A stretch of 53,125 bases of DNA. Origin: Parabacteroides sp. ZJ-118. GTDB lineage: Bacteria > Bacteroidota > Bacteroidia > Bacteroidales > Tannerellaceae. Under the pieces are notes generated by a model, which worked only from the letters and a program-made list of their open reading frames with translations, was not told the origin of the DNA and did not search any database. Location of the stretch: assembly GCF_011038785.1 (NCBI RefSeq), contig NZ_JAAKDT010000020.1, positions 1 through 53,125 on the forward strand, in the 5' to 3' direction. A program made the position numbers and the translations under genes. Below are positions 41,958 through 52,220 of the stretch, in pieces. Position 1 is the stretch's first letter. Each line of letters starts with the position of its first letter.

Positions 41958-43463
41958 ATGAAGAATGCGCAGATACGTCTCTATATTTTTTCCTTAGTAG
42001 TAACGTTATTTTTTAGTATTTGTTTTACTTCCGCTGATTTTTTGACCATACCGGTTATTGCCGTTAAGGACTATCTGATTATAGGGGCTCAATGGATGGT
42101 TGTAACGATAGCCCTGTATTTTGTCAGTTTGCTATTAGCTGCTGATAAATACATATTCGCGATCACCTTTCCCGCGCTGGCCTTTATCAGCGCCCTGTTA
42201 GCATGGTTCCGTCTGACAATGAATGCTACATTGACACCTATGATCTTGGACGCCGCGCTAGAAAATGATTTCCGTACATCCGGTGATATGGTATCACCCG
42301 GACTTCTGTTTTTTGTGGCAGGTACTTTATCCCTGTCGCTCGCTTTGGTCTATTATAGATATAGGCACATCACGATCCGGCGATCCTTTTACCCGGCTTG
42401 TATCGGAATCGTGTTTCTATTCGCTATTACCCGAATAAACTCCTTCAAACGCCCTATATCGGAACGTATTCCCTTCACCCTTTATTATACTTTTATGAAA
42501 TATCGGGAGGAAAAACAGGTAATTAGCGAGAAACGGATTGACCTGACGGAAGGCATTCATTGTGGTGACGAGGATGTAACGGTCGTATTTGTCTTAGGCG
42601 AATCCTTACGCCCGGATCATTTGGGATTGAATGGGTATGAGCGGAATACGACTCCCCTTTTATCCGAAGAGGATATAATATCTTTCCCCTACATTTATAC
42701 GGAGCAGACATATACAAACCGGAGTCTCCCTCATCTCTTGACTCGTGCGGACAGCGCGGATTTCTCGAGAGCCTATACCGAGAAATCCTTTGTGAGTATG
42801 TTCAAGGCCTGCGATTTCTATACGGTATGGCTCGCCAATCAAGAGGCGGCCGATACCTATGTCTATTTTATGAATGAGTGCGATTCCCTTTTCCATATAA
42901 ACATAGAGAAATCTTCTTATGTATTTGATAAATGGGTAGATGGGGATTTATTTCCTCTTTTTGATAATGCTCTCAAGGTGAACAGGAATAAAAAATTGAT
43001 CCTATTGCATACGATTGGCTCTCATTGGTGGTATAACTCTCATTTTACGGATGAGTTTGCCTGTTTTCAACCACTGGTGAAGAGTAAGGTTATATCTTCA
43101 TGTACAAAGGAGGAAATGATAAATTCGTATGATAATACGGTTTTGTATACGGATTATTTCTTACACGGTCTCATAGATCGTTTGAAGGATAAAAACGCGA
43201 TATTGATCTATCAATCCGATCATGGAGAGGCGTTGGGAGAGGAGGGCGTGTGGTTGCATGCGGCGGAAACTCCCTATACGCATAGGGCTGCTTGTATGGT
43301 TTGGATGTCGCCTGTTTATAAAGAAAACCATTTCAAGTTTTATGAACGGGCGAAAGACAATTCTCAAAAAAGATTCAGAACCGATTACCTATTCCACAGT
43401 ATCTTGGATGCGGCCGGTATCGGTTCTGAATATTTGGATGAGTCCTTAAGTATATTTCGTTAA
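41958..43463 (+). CDS. phosphoethanolamine transferase-like membrane sulfatase
   Basis: A 501-residue inner-membrane protein with about five N-terminal helices (YIFSLVVTLFFSICF to CIGIVFLFAI) and a periplasmic alkaline-phosphatase-type domain. It resembles the EptA/lipid A phosphoethanolamine transferase family: VLGESLRPDHLGLNGYERNTTP, SYDNTVLYTDYFLHGLIDRL and QSDHGEALGEEGVWLHA (metal ligands Asp-His). The usual GSHGP motif is GSHWWYNSHF. The nucleophile would be the Ser in GES, where EptA has Thr. The start is ATG 41958, which begins the first helix. Likely modifies lipid A or another surface glycan, which can reduce cationic-peptide binding; the substrate is inferred. Its stop and that of yitT overlap by four bases. 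Confidence 0.85.
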   Translation: MKNAQIRLYIFSLVVTLFFSICFTSADFLTIPVIAVKDYLIIGAQWMVVTIALYFVSLLLAADKYIFAITFPALAFISALLAWFRLTMNATLTPMILDAALENDFRTSGDMVSPGLLFFVAGTLSLSLALVYYRYRHITIRRSFYPACIGIVFLFAITRINSFKRPISERIPFTLYYTFMKYREEKQVISEKRIDLTEGIHCGDEDVTVVFVLGESLRPDHLGLNGYERNTTPLLSEEDIISFPYIYTEQTYTNRSLPHLLTRADSADFSRAYTEKSFVSMFKACDFYTVWLANQEAADTYVYFMNECDSLFHINIEKSSYVFDKWVDGDLFPLFDNALKVNRNKKLILLHTIGSHWWYNSHFTDEFACFQPLVKSKVISSCTKEEMINSYDNTVLYTDYFLHGLIDRLKDKNAILIYQSDHGEALGEEGVWLHAAETPYTHRAACMVWMSPVYKENHFKFYERAKDNSQKRFRTDYLFHSILDAAGIGSEYLDESLSIFR

Positions 43464-44338
43464 GTCTTTATCTGATCGAACCCCTCGCCATACACCCCGC
43501 GGACGATGCTTTGGGAGATAAAGGCTTGGTGGTCTATCCGTTTCACGAGCCGGAAGATAGAGACGGATTCGGATTTCTTGGCGAGTAACACGACTACCTT
43601 GACAGGTTTGTGGGAATAACCGCCATGCCCGTCCAGTATCGTGCAGCCGCGGCCCAACTCATGGATGATACGATCCGCGATCTCGTCATACTTCTGGGAG
43701 AAGATGAGGAATTGTACGGATTGGCGATTGCCGTTCAATACCATGTCGAGGACGTAATTGCTTATGAACATCTCCACGAAACCGAAAACGATCTTATCCA
43801 CGTTATGGAACAAGAGGAAAGAGGAACTGATAATGAGGAAATCACAAAACAGAAGGATACGTCCGATCGATATATTCTTGTATTTATTGATTACCGCGCC
43901 GATAATATCTGTACCTCCGGTACTGCCGTTCGCCGAGAATACCAAGCCCAATCCGGCACCACACATGAACGCTCCGATGATGATACTCATAAACGGCTGG
44001 TCGTGCAGTATAGGTTGCCCTCCCAACAGCCATTCGAAGAAGGAGAGGGAAGTGGATAATGAAAAAACTCCGAAAATAGTTTTTATCAGGAATTTGAATC
44101 CCAGGATCTTTAAGGCTACTATCAACAGGGCTACGTTGATGACAAAATAAGATACGGATACCGGGATCAATCCGTTGGAGGCAAAGAAGATCAGCGCGCA
44201 GATACCACTTACCCCACCTGTCACGATCTCGTTGGAAAGGATAAAGGCGTTGAACCCGAATCCGTACAATAAAGTTCCGAACAGAATGATCAGATAATCC
44301 TGTATGGAAAAATAGATTTTTGTGAGTTTTAAGTTCAT
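43460..44338 (-). CDS. YitT-family membrane protein
   Basis: A 292-residue protein with five or six N-terminal membrane helices ([75 protein letters not shown]) and a C-terminal DUF2179 soluble domain ([40 protein letters not shown]). The GGVSGI and [10 protein letters not shown] motifs are typical. Function is unknown; DUF2179 domains bind nucleotides in some relatives. Its start overlaps the leuS stop by four bases (ATGA), so it is co-translated with leuS. Confidence 0.9.
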   Translation of the reverse strand: MNLKLTKIYFSIQDYLIILFGTLLYGFGFNAFILSNEIVTGGVSGICALIFFASNGLIPVSVSYFVINVALLIVALKILGFKFLIKTIFGVFSLSTSLSFFEWLLGGQPILHDQPFMSIIIGAFMCGAGLGLVFSANGSTGGTDIIGAVINKYKNISIGRILLFCDFLIISSSFLLFHNVDKIVFGFVEMFISNYVLDMVLNGNRQSVQFLIFSQKYDEIADRIIHELGRGCTILDGHGGYSHKPVKVVVLLAKKSESVSIFRLVKRIDHQAFISQSIVRGVYGEGFDQIKT

Positions 44339-47175
44339 CCCACTACGATATTAACGATTTTACCGGGAACGACAATCACCTTCTTGACGGTCTTGCCTTC
44401 CATCCACTTCGCTGAGTTCTCATGATTCAAAGCCGCTTTCTCGGCCTCCTCCTTAGAAATATCCGCCGGCAGCTCCAGGTTGTAGCGAGTTTTGCCATTG
44501 AATGAGACCGCGTAAACAACGGATTTCTCCTTGAGATAGTCTTCGTTGTATTCCGGCCATTGGGCATCGCAGATGGTCGTATCATGTCCCAATTGATGCC
44601 ATAGCTCTTCCGCTATATGAGGAGCGAACGGAGCCAATACGATGATCAGCGGCTCCAAGATGGCACGCTTGCCGCATTTTAAGCTTGTCAACTCGTTCAC
44701 GCAAATCATGAAGGCGCTAATGGAGGTGTTGTAGGAGAAATGCTCGATGTCGAACGTTACTTTCTTGATCAGCTTATGCAAGGATTTCAATTCGTCGGCC
44801 GTAGGCTCGGCATCGGCTACTTGCAAGGTGTCCGTATTGCCGAAGAACAGGCTCCAGAGCCTCTTCAAGAAACGGTGTACGCCATCGATGCCGTTCGTAT
44901 CCCAAGGCTTGGATTGCTCCAACGGGCCTAGGAACATCTCGTACAAGCGTAGGGTATCGGCGCCGTATCTCTCGACGATCATATCCGGGTTCACGACGTT
45001 GAACATGGATTTGGACATCTTCTCGACCGCCCATCCGCAGATGTATTTACCATCTTCCAATACGAATTCCGCGTCGTTGTATTCCGGACGCCAGTTCTTG
45101 AAAGCCTCTATATCCAACAGGTCGTTGGATACGATATTTACGTCTACGTGGATAGGAGTGACCTCGTATCGATCTTTTAAGTTCAAGGAAACGAATGTAT
45201 GGGTTCCGTTGATACGATACACGAAGTTCGAGCGTCCTTGGATCATACCTTGGTTGATCAATTTCTTGAACGGCTCTTCCTCGCAAACGATGCCCAAGTC
45301 GAACAAGAACTTATTCCAGAAGCGGCTGTATATCAAGTGGCCGGTAGCGTGTTCCGTACCGCCGATATATAAATCCACGTCTCTCCAATATTCATCGGCG
45401 TCTTTAGCGACCAAGGCTTTATCATTACACGGGTCCATATAGCGCAGATAATAGGCGGAAGAACCGGCGAAGCCCGGCATCGTGCAAAGCTCCAGCGGGA
45501 AGATCGTTTGGTTATCGATCTTTGATACCTCGGTGACTTTTTTGTTCACCGTATCCCAAGCCCATTCAACGGCGTGTCCCAATGGAGGCTCGCCCGTCTC
45601 GGTAGGCAAGAATTTATCTACTTCCGGCAGTAACAGAGGCAGGCATTCTTCCGGCAACATCTGCGGCAGGCCATCGGCGTTGTAATATACCGGGAACGGT
45701 TCGCCCCAATAACGCTGGCGACTGAAGATAGCGTCGCGTAAGCGGTAGTTTATTTTCACACGTCCCAGATTGTGCTCTTTCACGTATTGTTTGGTAGCGG
45801 CTATCGCTTCCTTGATCGTCAGTCCGTTTAAGGAGAGATCGCTATGAGGGGTAACGCCGGCTCTCGGAGAGTTGCATACGATACCTTCCTTGGCATCGAA
45901 GCTCTCCTCGCTTACGTCGCAACCTTCCACCAGCGGACGGATTTCCAGTCCGAAATGCTTCGCGAAAGCGTAGTCGCGGCTATCGTGCGCCGGAACCGCC
46001 ATGATCGCTCCCGTACCGTAGCCGGCCAATACATAGTCGCTGATCCAGATGGGAACCGCCTCGCCCGTAAACGGGTTGATGGCGTAGGAACCGCTGAACA
46101 CACCGGTCACCTGACGGTCGGCGATGCGCTCTCGCTCGGTGCGTTTCTTGGTACGATCCAGATAAGCGTCCACTTCCGCTTTTTGGCCTGCCGTGGTCAA
46201 TTGTTGAACCAGTTCGCTTTCCGGGGCTAATACCATGAAGGTAACACCAAACATCGTATCGGCACGGGTCGTAAAGATCGTGAATTCCCTGTCGCTGTCT
46301 TTTACCTTGAAGCGAATCTCGGCACCTTCGCTGCGGCCGATCCAGTTCTTTTGAGTCTCTTTCAAGGAATCCGTCCAGTCGATCGTATCCAATCCGTCCA
46401 GCAAGCGTTGCGCGTAGGCGGATACACGCAAGCACCATTGGCGCATGATTTTTTGTTCTACCGGATAGCCTCCACGCTCGGAGACACCGTTCACGACCTC
46501 ATCGTTCGCCAGTACGGTACCCAAAGCGGCGCACCAGTTTACCATGGTCTCGCCGCGGTAAGCGATCCGGTAGTTGAGTAATATCTCTTGCTTTTCCCGA
46601 TCGCTCTTGGCTTTCCATTCCTCGGCGGTGAAACTAAGTTCCTCGCCGCAAGCTACGTCCAGCCCTTCCGTACCGCCGGTCTCGAAGGTCTGTATCAACT
46701 CGCTGATCGGGCGGGCTTGCTTCTTGTCGTTGCAGTAGTAGCTGTTGAACATCCGGATAAAGGCCCATTGCGTCCATTTGTAATATCCGGGATCGCAGGT
46801 GCGGATCTCGCGGCTCCAGTCGTAGCAGAAACCGATCTTTTCCAATTGCTCCCGATAACGGGCTATATTGTTTTTTGTCGTGATCTCCGGATGTTGGCCG
46901 GTCTGGATGGCGTATTGCTCGGCGGGCAGTCCGTAAGCGTCGTAGCCCATCGGGTGCAATACGTTAAAACCTTGCAAACGTTTGAAACGCGAATAAATAT
47001 CAGAAGCTATATAACCGAGCGGGTGGCCAACGTGTAATCCCGCGCCGGAAGGATAGGGGAACATGTCCAATACATAGTATTTAGGCTTACTCGCGTCCTT
47101 TTCGACTTTATAAACCTTTTCGGCAATCCAGTAGTCGTGCCACTTCTTCTCAATCTCCCTGAAATTGTACTCCAT
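44335..47175 (-). CDS. leuS: leucyl-tRNA synthetase
   Basis: A 946-residue class Ia synthetase. The HIGH motif appears as [11 protein letters not shown] near residue 45 and KMSKS is exact ([10 protein letters not shown], near residue 720). The editing (CP1) domain includes [19 protein letters not shown] (threonine-rich discrimination region) and [16 protein letters not shown] zinc-ribbon-like insertion is indicated by the region near [12 protein letters not shown]. The anticodon-binding domain and the C-terminal domain ([12 protein letters not shown]) are complete. Length is longer than E. coli (860) as usual for Bacteroidetes. It leads an operon with yitT. Confidence 0.97.
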   Translation of the reverse strand: MEYNFREIEKKWHDYWIAEKVYKVEKDASKPKYYVLDMFPYPSGAGLHVGHPLGYIASDIYSRFKRLQGFNVLHPMGYDAYGLPAEQYAIQTGQHPEITTKNNIARYREQLEKIGFCYDWSREIRTCDPGYYKWTQWAFIRMFNSYYCNDKKQARPISELIQTFETGGTEGLDVACGEELSFTAEEWKAKSDREKQEILLNYRIAYRGETMVNWCAALGTVLANDEVVNGVSERGGYPVEQKIMRQWCLRVSAYAQRLLDGLDTIDWTDSLKETQKNWIGRSEGAEIRFKVKDSDREFTIFTTRADTMFGVTFMVLAPESELVQQLTTAGQKAEVDAYLDRTKKRTERERIADRQVTGVFSGSYAINPFTGEAVPIWISDYVLAGYGTGAIMAVPAHDSRDYAFAKHFGLEIRPLVEGCDVSEESFDAKEGIVCNSPRAGVTPHSDLSLNGLTIKEAIAATKQYVKEHNLGRVKINYRLRDAIFSRQRYWGEPFPVYYNADGLPQMLPEECLPLLLPEVDKFLPTETGEPPLGHAVEWAWDTVNKKVTEVSKIDNQTIFPLELCTMPGFAGSSAYYLRYMDPCNDKALVAKDADEYWRDVDLYIGGTEHATGHLIYSRFWNKFLFDLGIVCEEEPFKKLINQGMIQGRSNFVYRINGTHTFVSLNLKDRYEVTPIHVDVNIVSNDLLDIEAFKNWRPEYNDAEFVLEDGKYICGWAVEKMSKSMFNVVNPDMIVERYGADTLRLYEMFLGPLEQSKPWDTNGIDGVHRFLKRLWSLFFGNTDTLQVADAEPTADELKSLHKLIKKVTFDIEHFSYNTSISAFMICVNELTSLKCGKRAILEPLIIVLAPFAPHIAEELWHQLGHDTTICDAQWPEYNEDYLKEKSVVYAVSFNGKTRYNLELPADISKEEAEKAALNHENSAKWMEGKTVKKVIVVPGKIVNIVVG

Positions 47176-47215
47176 GATCGTTTATCGTTTTTGTATCGTT
47201 TTCTATTCAAGGCAG

Positions 47216-47223
47216 CAAAGTTA
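47216..47223 (-). promoter_or_regulatory. -7 element of leuS
   Basis: TAACTTTG on the minus strand matches TAnnTTTG and lies 41 bases before the leuS ATG. The -33 is not clear. The rest of the 190-base gap has GTTCGTTTCGC twice (about 47261 and 47302) and nothing else I recognise. Confidence 0.5.
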
Positions 47224-47365
47224 GTGAATTTATTTATTCTACAGGAGTTATTTACAGGAACAGTTCGTTTCGCGTAGCCCATCGGGGGCGAGATCGATTT
47301 TCGGTTCGTTTCGCTTGTAACTCGGTGAGTGACTTTGAAAAAGCGCGGTTATTCCCAAAACGGGT

Positions 47366-48340
47366 TTATTTTGAGCGAGTCATGATGTAATCGGCCAGCC
47401 GGATCAAGGAGGTCCGTGCCTCGGATCCGGGTAATCTCAAAAGGACATCGACCGCTTTATCGCGATATTCCCGCATGCGGGCCTCGGCATACTCGATTCC
47501 GCCGCTCGCCTTGGCGAACTCGATCAAGGAATCGACATTCTCCGCCCCGAAATCCTTCCGCGAGATCATATCCAGGTAGCGGGCCGTCTCCCCTTCCCTA
47601 CCCTTCCGCAAGGCATATAACAGCGGGAGCGTGACCTTACCCTCGCGGATGTCATTTCCCGTCGGCTTACCGATATCCGCGTCCCTGAAATAATCGAAGA
47701 TATCATCCTTGATCTGGAAGCAATACCCCAGATACTCGCCAAACTCGCGGCAAAGAGCGATCACCTCCGCGGAGGCGCCCGATGAGATGGCTCCGATCTC
47801 CGTGCAAGCGGAAAGCAGGGTAGCCGTCTTCTTCCGGATGACTTGCAGGTAGCGATCCTCGTCCAAGATATGCTCCTCGGCGATCTCCAATTGCTTGATC
47901 TCTCCCTCGGACAAGTCTCTGCCTAAACTGGAGACAATCCCGACAATCCGCAAATCGCCGGTTTGTATGGAACGGATCAAGGCGGTGGAAAGCACGTAAT
48001 CGCCTACCAACACGGAAATACGGTTATCGAAGATCGCGTTTAACGAGGGAACGCCGCGACGCTGCTTCGTCTCGTCGATCACGTCATCGTGAATCAACGT
48101 GGCGGTATGCAAAAGCTCCAGCAAAACGGCGGAATTGATCGTGTTGTCCGTAACCTGTCCACAGGCCTTGGCGGTGAGGAGCACCAATAGCGGACGCACA
48201 TGCTTCCCGGTAGAATTCAGTATAACGTCGATAGCCGATTGCAGCCGGATGGTGTCGCTGCGCAGAGATGCCTCGAAATCCGTATTGAAACGTTCGAACT
48301 CAGCGGAAACCGGTCCTTCTATTTTCCTTCTTTCATCCAT
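47366..48340 (-). CDS. trans-polyprenyl diphosphate synthase
   Basis: A 324-residue isoprenoid chain-elongating synthase that makes the long prenyl chain of menaquinone or a related lipid. The two aspartate-rich motifs are LIHDDVIDE (first) and QIKDDIFDYF (second); KHVRPLLVLL near the start holds the IPP-binding Lys/Arg. The G-x-K motif RKKTATLLSACTEIGA follows. Chain length cannot be read reliably, but small residues before the first motif suggest a long product. I start at ATG 48340 (MDERRKIEG) because upstream codons look non-coding. It is divergent from polA. Confidence 0.93.
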   Translation of the reverse strand: MDERRKIEGPVSAEFERFNTDFEASLRSDTIRLQSAIDVILNSTGKHVRPLLVLLTAKACGQVTDNTINSAVLLELLHTATLIHDDVIDETKQRRGVPSLNAIFDNRISVLVGDYVLSTALIRSIQTGDLRIVGIVSSLGRDLSEGEIKQLEIAEEHILDEDRYLQVIRKKTATLLSACTEIGAISSGASAEVIALCREFGEYLGYCFQIKDDIFDYFRDADIGKPTGNDIREGKVTLPLLYALRKGREGETARYLDMISRKDFGAENVDSLIEFAKASGGIEYAEARMREYRDKAVDVLLRLPGSEARTSLIRLADYIMTRSK

Positions 48341-48359
48341 AATTCCATGCAAAGATGCG

Positions 48360-48367
48360 CAAAAGTA
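48360..48367 (-). promoter_or_regulatory. -7 element of the polyprenyl synthase gene
   Basis: TACTTTTG on the minus strand matches TAnnTTTG, 20 bases before the preferred ATG at 48340. This supports the shorter start, since a start at 48403 would lie upstream of it. Confidence 0.5.
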
Positions 48368-48441
48368 ACAAAAACTATCGAGTAAGCGAGTTTTTTCGTA
48401 CATTTACCCAGATTTTGTCCCACTAAAACGTGTTAAAAGCA

Positions 48442-51210
48442 ATGAAGTTATTCCTTATAGACGCGTACGCGTTGATTTATCGCTCCTATTACGCCTTCAT
48501 CAAGAATCCGCGTATCAACTCCAAGGGCATGAACACCTCCGCCATTTTCGGTTTTATCAACAGCCTGGAGGATGTGTTGAGACGCGAGGACCCGACGCAT
48601 ATAGCGGTGGCCTTCGACCCGAAGGGACCGACCTTCCGCCACGAGGCCTTCGAGCAATACAAGGCACAACGGGAGGAGACGCCGGAAGCGATCCGCCAGT
48701 CCGTCCCGATCCTCAAAGAGATCTTGGCGGCTTACCGTATCCCGATTCTGGAGGTGCCCCGCTACGAGGCGGACGATGTGATCGGCACCGTGTCCAAACA
48801 GGCGGAGAGGGAGGGCTTCGATGTTTTCATGATGACGCCGGACAAGGATTACGGGCAGCTGGTATCCGGGCATATATTCATGTACCGCCCGAGGTTCGGG
48901 GGAGACTACGAGATCCTGGGCGTACCCGAGGTATTGGACAAATACGGCCTTACGCGCACGGAGCAGGTGATCGACTTGCTGGGACTGATGGGCGACGCTT
49001 CCGACAACATCCCCGGCTGCCCGGGTGTCGGCGAGAAGACCGCGCGAAAGCTATTGACCGAATTCGGAAGCGTCGAGAACCTGCTGGCGAACACCGATAA
49101 GCTGAAGGGCGCGCAAAAGAGGAAGGTGGAGGAGAACGCCGGGCAAATCCGTTTCTCCAAGTTCCTGGCGACGATCCGGACCGACGTCCCCATCGTGTTC
49201 GATGCCGCCCGTTGCCTCCGCGAAAAGCCGGACGAGGAGCGCCTGACCGAGATATACGCGGAATTGGAATTCAAGACATTCATCGACCGGCTACGCCCCG
49301 AGCCGGCCCCGGGCGCCGCCCCGAAAAGCCCCGTTCAAGGCGATCTGTTCGCGGCTTTTACGCCCGAGCCTACGGAGGCTTCCAAAAATCCGGTTCTCAC
49401 GGACTTAAAGCGCACCCCTCACACCTATCATTTAGCGGATACGGAAGAAAAACAGGCCGATTTAGCCCGCTTTTTATCGGGTCAGGAATTTTTCGCTTTC
49501 GACACGGAGACCGACGGCATCGATCCCTTGGAAGCCGGGTTGGTCGGCATGTCGTTTGCCGTGAGGGAAAACGAGGCTTGGTACGTCCCGGTGCCCGCCG
49601 ACCCGGTCGAGGCGGCGAGGGTGGTGGAGCGCTTCGCGCCGGCGCTGCGAGACCCCGGCTCCTTAAAGATCGGGCAAAACATCAAATTCGATATCTTGGT
49701 GCTTCGCAAATACGACGCGAGGGTAGCCGGCCCGCTGTTCGACACGATGATCGCCCATTACCTGCTGAATCCGGAATTGCGGCACGGGATGGATTACCTG
49801 GCGGAGACCTATCTCGGGTATCGGCCCGTTCCGATCGAGGAGCTGATCGGCCCGAAAGGGAAGAAGCAGTTGTCGATGCGAGACGTCGCGGTGGAGCGGG
49901 TCGCCGAATATGCCGCCGAGGACGCGGATGTCACGCTCAAGCTGAAGAATCGCTTCGCGCCCGCGCTGGAGCGGGAGGGGCTGGAATCCCTCTTCACCGC
50001 GATCGAGATGCCGCTGATCTATGTGTTGGCGGAAATGGAGGCGGCCGGCGTCACGCTGGATACGGTGGCGCTCAAGCAATCGTCGGGCGAGCTTACCGCC
50101 TCCATGAACAAACTGGAGCAGGCGATCTACGAGCTGGCGGGCACGACGTTCAACATCAACTCCGCGAAACAGGTCGGCGAGGTCCTGTTCGACCGCTTGA
50201 AGCTGGACGAGAAGGCGAAGAAGACCAAGACAGGCGGCTACAGCACCGGCGAGGAGGTCTTGGAGAAGCTGCGCGGCAAGCATCCCATCATCGGCAAGCT
50301 CCTCGAGTACCGCGGGCTTAAGAAATTGTTAAGCACCTATATCGACGCCCTCCCCGAGCTGATCCATCCGCGGACCGGAAAGATACACACCTCTTTCAAC
50401 CAAGCGGTGACATCGACCGGGCGCCTCAGCTCCACCAATCCGAACCTGCAGAACATCCCGGTGCGCGACGACCTGGGCCGCGAGATCCGCAAGGCCTTTA
50501 TCCCGGACAACGCGGATTGCCTCTTCTTCTCGGCGGACTACTCCCAGATCGAGCTGCGTATCATGGCCCACCTGAGCGGCGACCCGCGTATGATCGAGGC
50601 TTTCCGGAGCGGAGCGGACATCCACGCCGCCACGGCCGCCAAGATCTACGGGATCCCGGAGGGGGAGGTGACCGCCGATATGCGCCGGAAGGCGAAAACC
50701 GCCAACTTCGGCATCATCTACGGCATCTCCGTCTTCGGGCTCGCCGAGCGCCTGGGCATCCCTCGCTCCGAGGCCAAGGAGCTGATAGAGGGCTACTTCA
50801 ACACCTACCCCCGCGTCAAGGCATACATGGAGGAGAGCATCCGGATCGCCAAGGAGAAGGGATACGTGGAGACGCTTTTCAAGCGTAAGCGTTTCCTTCC
50901 GGATATCCACTCGCGCAACGCCGTCGTGCGCGGCTATGCCGAGCGCAACGCGATCAACGCCCCGATCCAGGGGAGCGCCGCCGACATCATCAAGCTGGCG
51001 ATGGTGCGCATCCACGAGCGCTTCGAGAGGGAGCGGTTGAAGAGCAAGATGATCCTCCAGGTGCACGATGAGTTAAACTTCAACGTCTGCAGGGAGGAGG
51101 CCGAGGCGGTGAGGAGGATCGTGCTGGAGGAGATGGAGAACGTCGTGACGCTACGGGTCCCCCTGATCGCCGATTGCGGCGAGGGGGCGAACTGGCTGGA
51201 GGCGCATTAA
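48442..51210 (+). CDS. polA: DNA polymerase I
   Basis: A 922-residue family A polymerase for Okazaki-fragment processing and repair. All three activities look intact. The 5'-3' exonuclease domain (1-~290) has FLIDAYALIYRSYYAF, DKDYGQLV and CPGVGEKTARKLL. The 3'-5' exonuclease (~330-520) has FAFDTETDGIDP, GQNIKFDILVL and YAAEDADVTL. The polymerase domain has FSADYSQIELRIMAHLSGD, RRKAKTANFGIIYGIS and LQVHDELNF. I start at ATG 48442 (MKLFLIDAYA), four codons after an in-frame GTG. GC-rich third positions set it apart from genes on the left of the window. Divergent from the prenyl synthase gene. Confidence 0.97.
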   Translation: MKLFLIDAYALIYRSYYAFIKNPRINSKGMNTSAIFGFINSLEDVLRREDPTHIAVAFDPKGPTFRHEAFEQYKAQREETPEAIRQSVPILKEILAAYRIPILEVPRYEADDVIGTVSKQAEREGFDVFMMTPDKDYGQLVSGHIFMYRPRFGGDYEILGVPEVLDKYGLTRTEQVIDLLGLMGDASDNIPGCPGVGEKTARKLLTEFGSVENLLANTDKLKGAQKRKVEENAGQIRFSKFLATIRTDVPIVFDAARCLREKPDEERLTEIYAELEFKTFIDRLRPEPAPGAAPKSPVQGDLFAAFTPEPTEASKNPVLTDLKRTPHTYHLADTEEKQADLARFLSGQEFFAFDTETDGIDPLEAGLVGMSFAVRENEAWYVPVPADPVEAARVVERFAPALRDPGSLKIGQNIKFDILVLRKYDARVAGPLFDTMIAHYLLNPELRHGMDYLAETYLGYRPVPIEELIGPKGKKQLSMRDVAVERVAEYAAEDADVTLKLKNRFAPALEREGLESLFTAIEMPLIYVLAEMEAAGVTLDTVALKQSSGELTASMNKLEQAIYELAGTTFNINSAKQVGEVLFDRLKLDEKAKKTKTGGYSTGEEVLEKLRGKHPIIGKLLEYRGLKKLLSTYIDALPELIHPRTGKIHTSFNQAVTSTGRLSSTNPNLQNIPVRDDLGREIRKAFIPDNADCLFFSADYSQIELRIMAHLSGDPRMIEAFRSGADIHAATAAKIYGIPEGEVTADMRRKAKTANFGIIYGISVFGLAERLGIPRSEAKELIEGYFNTYPRVKAYMEESIRIAKEKGYVETLFKRKRFLPDIHSRNAVVRGYAERNAINAPIQGSAADIIKLAMVRIHERFERERLKSKMILQVHDELNFNVCREEAEAVRRIVLEEMENVVTLRVPLIADCGEGANWLEAH

Positions 51211-51241
51211 ACGCATCGATCACCCATAAATAATAAAGCTT

Positions 51242-51850
51242 ATGAAAACGACAATTTTCTTTATCCTTCTATCGCTCTTCCTCTCCGGCGAGGCTCGGAG
51301 CCAAGGAGTAGACTCGACCTCGCGCATCGAGACGGAGCATTTCATCATTGACCGCTATTTCGTGGGTAAGCATACGACCGATTACCTGACCCTCAAGGGG
51401 GGCAATCCGCTCGCGAAATGGGAGAAGGGCATGAACAATATGTATTCCGTCCGGTTCGAGAATAACTTGAAGCAACAAGATTTCATAGACACATTACGAG
51501 AGGAGCTAATCAAGCCCTACCTCGGAGCGTTCCTGGACACCTTGCCGCCCGACTCCCTCAAAGAGATGAAAATGGTAATACTTAAATACCAATTTGATAT
51601 CCATCAAAAGCTCATCGGATGTTCCTTACAGATGCCCGGCGGATTGTTCGACCGTTACCCGCAGCTCGAACCCCTGCTCTATCAGTGGGCGGAAGGCGCG
51701 AAAGCGTTTGACTTTACAAGATACAAGGTCACATTCTGGGATAAGGAGAAGTTCGGATACGGCGAGCTTATCATACTAGCCGGATATTATGTCAACTGGC
51801 TGAACCGGGAACGGAGGAAGCAGTCCGTTGGTGGACCCCTCTCCCGCTGA
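51242..51850 (+). CDS. small secreted protein, copy 1 of a tandem family
   Basis: A 202-residue protein with a clear signal peptide (IFFILLSLFLSGEARSQG). The mature part has no motif I recognise; conserved stretches shared with the next copies are IETEHFIIDRYFVGK, YLTLKGGNPLAKWE and FWDKEKFGYGEL. It starts 31 bases after polA. A second, nearly identical gene begins at 52221 and a third at 52890. It could be a surface, periplasmic or Bacteroidales-specific DUF protein; I cannot name the family with certainty. Confidence 0.8.
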   Translation: MKTTIFFILLSLFLSGEARSQGVDSTSRIETEHFIIDRYFVGKHTTDYLTLKGGNPLAKWEKGMNNMYSVRFENNLKQQDFIDTLREELIKPYLGAFLDTLPPDSLKEMKMVILKYQFDIHQKLIGCSLQMPGGLFDRYPQLEPLLYQWAEGAKAFDFTRYKVTFWDKEKFGYGELIILAGYYVNWLNRERRKQSVGGPLSR

Positions 51851-52220
51851 GTGGCTTTCCGGGATGTATTTGGCGGCCGATCCTCTTTTCTCCCGTAAAA
51901 TCCCGTAAAATCATCGTCATCCCGGATTTTTTTCAGGCATAGCGCTTGTTTATATCAAAAAAACTGATACATTTGAACCGGGAGAATGTATCGGTAATCC
52001 ACTTGGAGCGAGGCTCTTTCTCCGGGTCGGTTTCTGTTCATAGCCATACTTTTGGAATTATTGTTTATCTATTTACCAACGTTAAATCTACCGCTCATCA
52101 TGAAACAATCGAAAAATACCCGACAAATTCGGCTCGGGTTATTCCTGTACCTTATCGCGTGATACTACGAAGGCCGCGGCCTCCTTTGAAACAGTAATAA
52201 CACTTAAAACAGTAAAGCTT
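51851..52220. other. spacer between tandem copies 1 and 2
   Basis: The 370 bases have no convincing gene. CCCGTAAAAT occurs twice in a row (about 51893-51912). The last 10 bases before the ATG (TAAAGCTTATG) match those before copy 1, so the duplicated unit includes only a short leader. Confidence 0.45.

Noticed and set aside
47255-47315. Direct repeat GTTCGTTTCGC upstream of leuS as a T-box or riboswitch
   Set aside because: T-box elements are not expected in this phylum, no specifier loop or antiterminator is visible, and the repeat is short.
49212-50321. A 369-codon open frame in another frame of polA
   Set aside because: It is compositionally biased (Arg/Gly-rich) and runs entirely inside the exonuclease and polymerase domains of polA.
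50329-51066. A 245-codon minus-strand frame opposite polA
   Set aside because: It is the antisense shadow of the GC-rich polymerase domain; no family resemblance.
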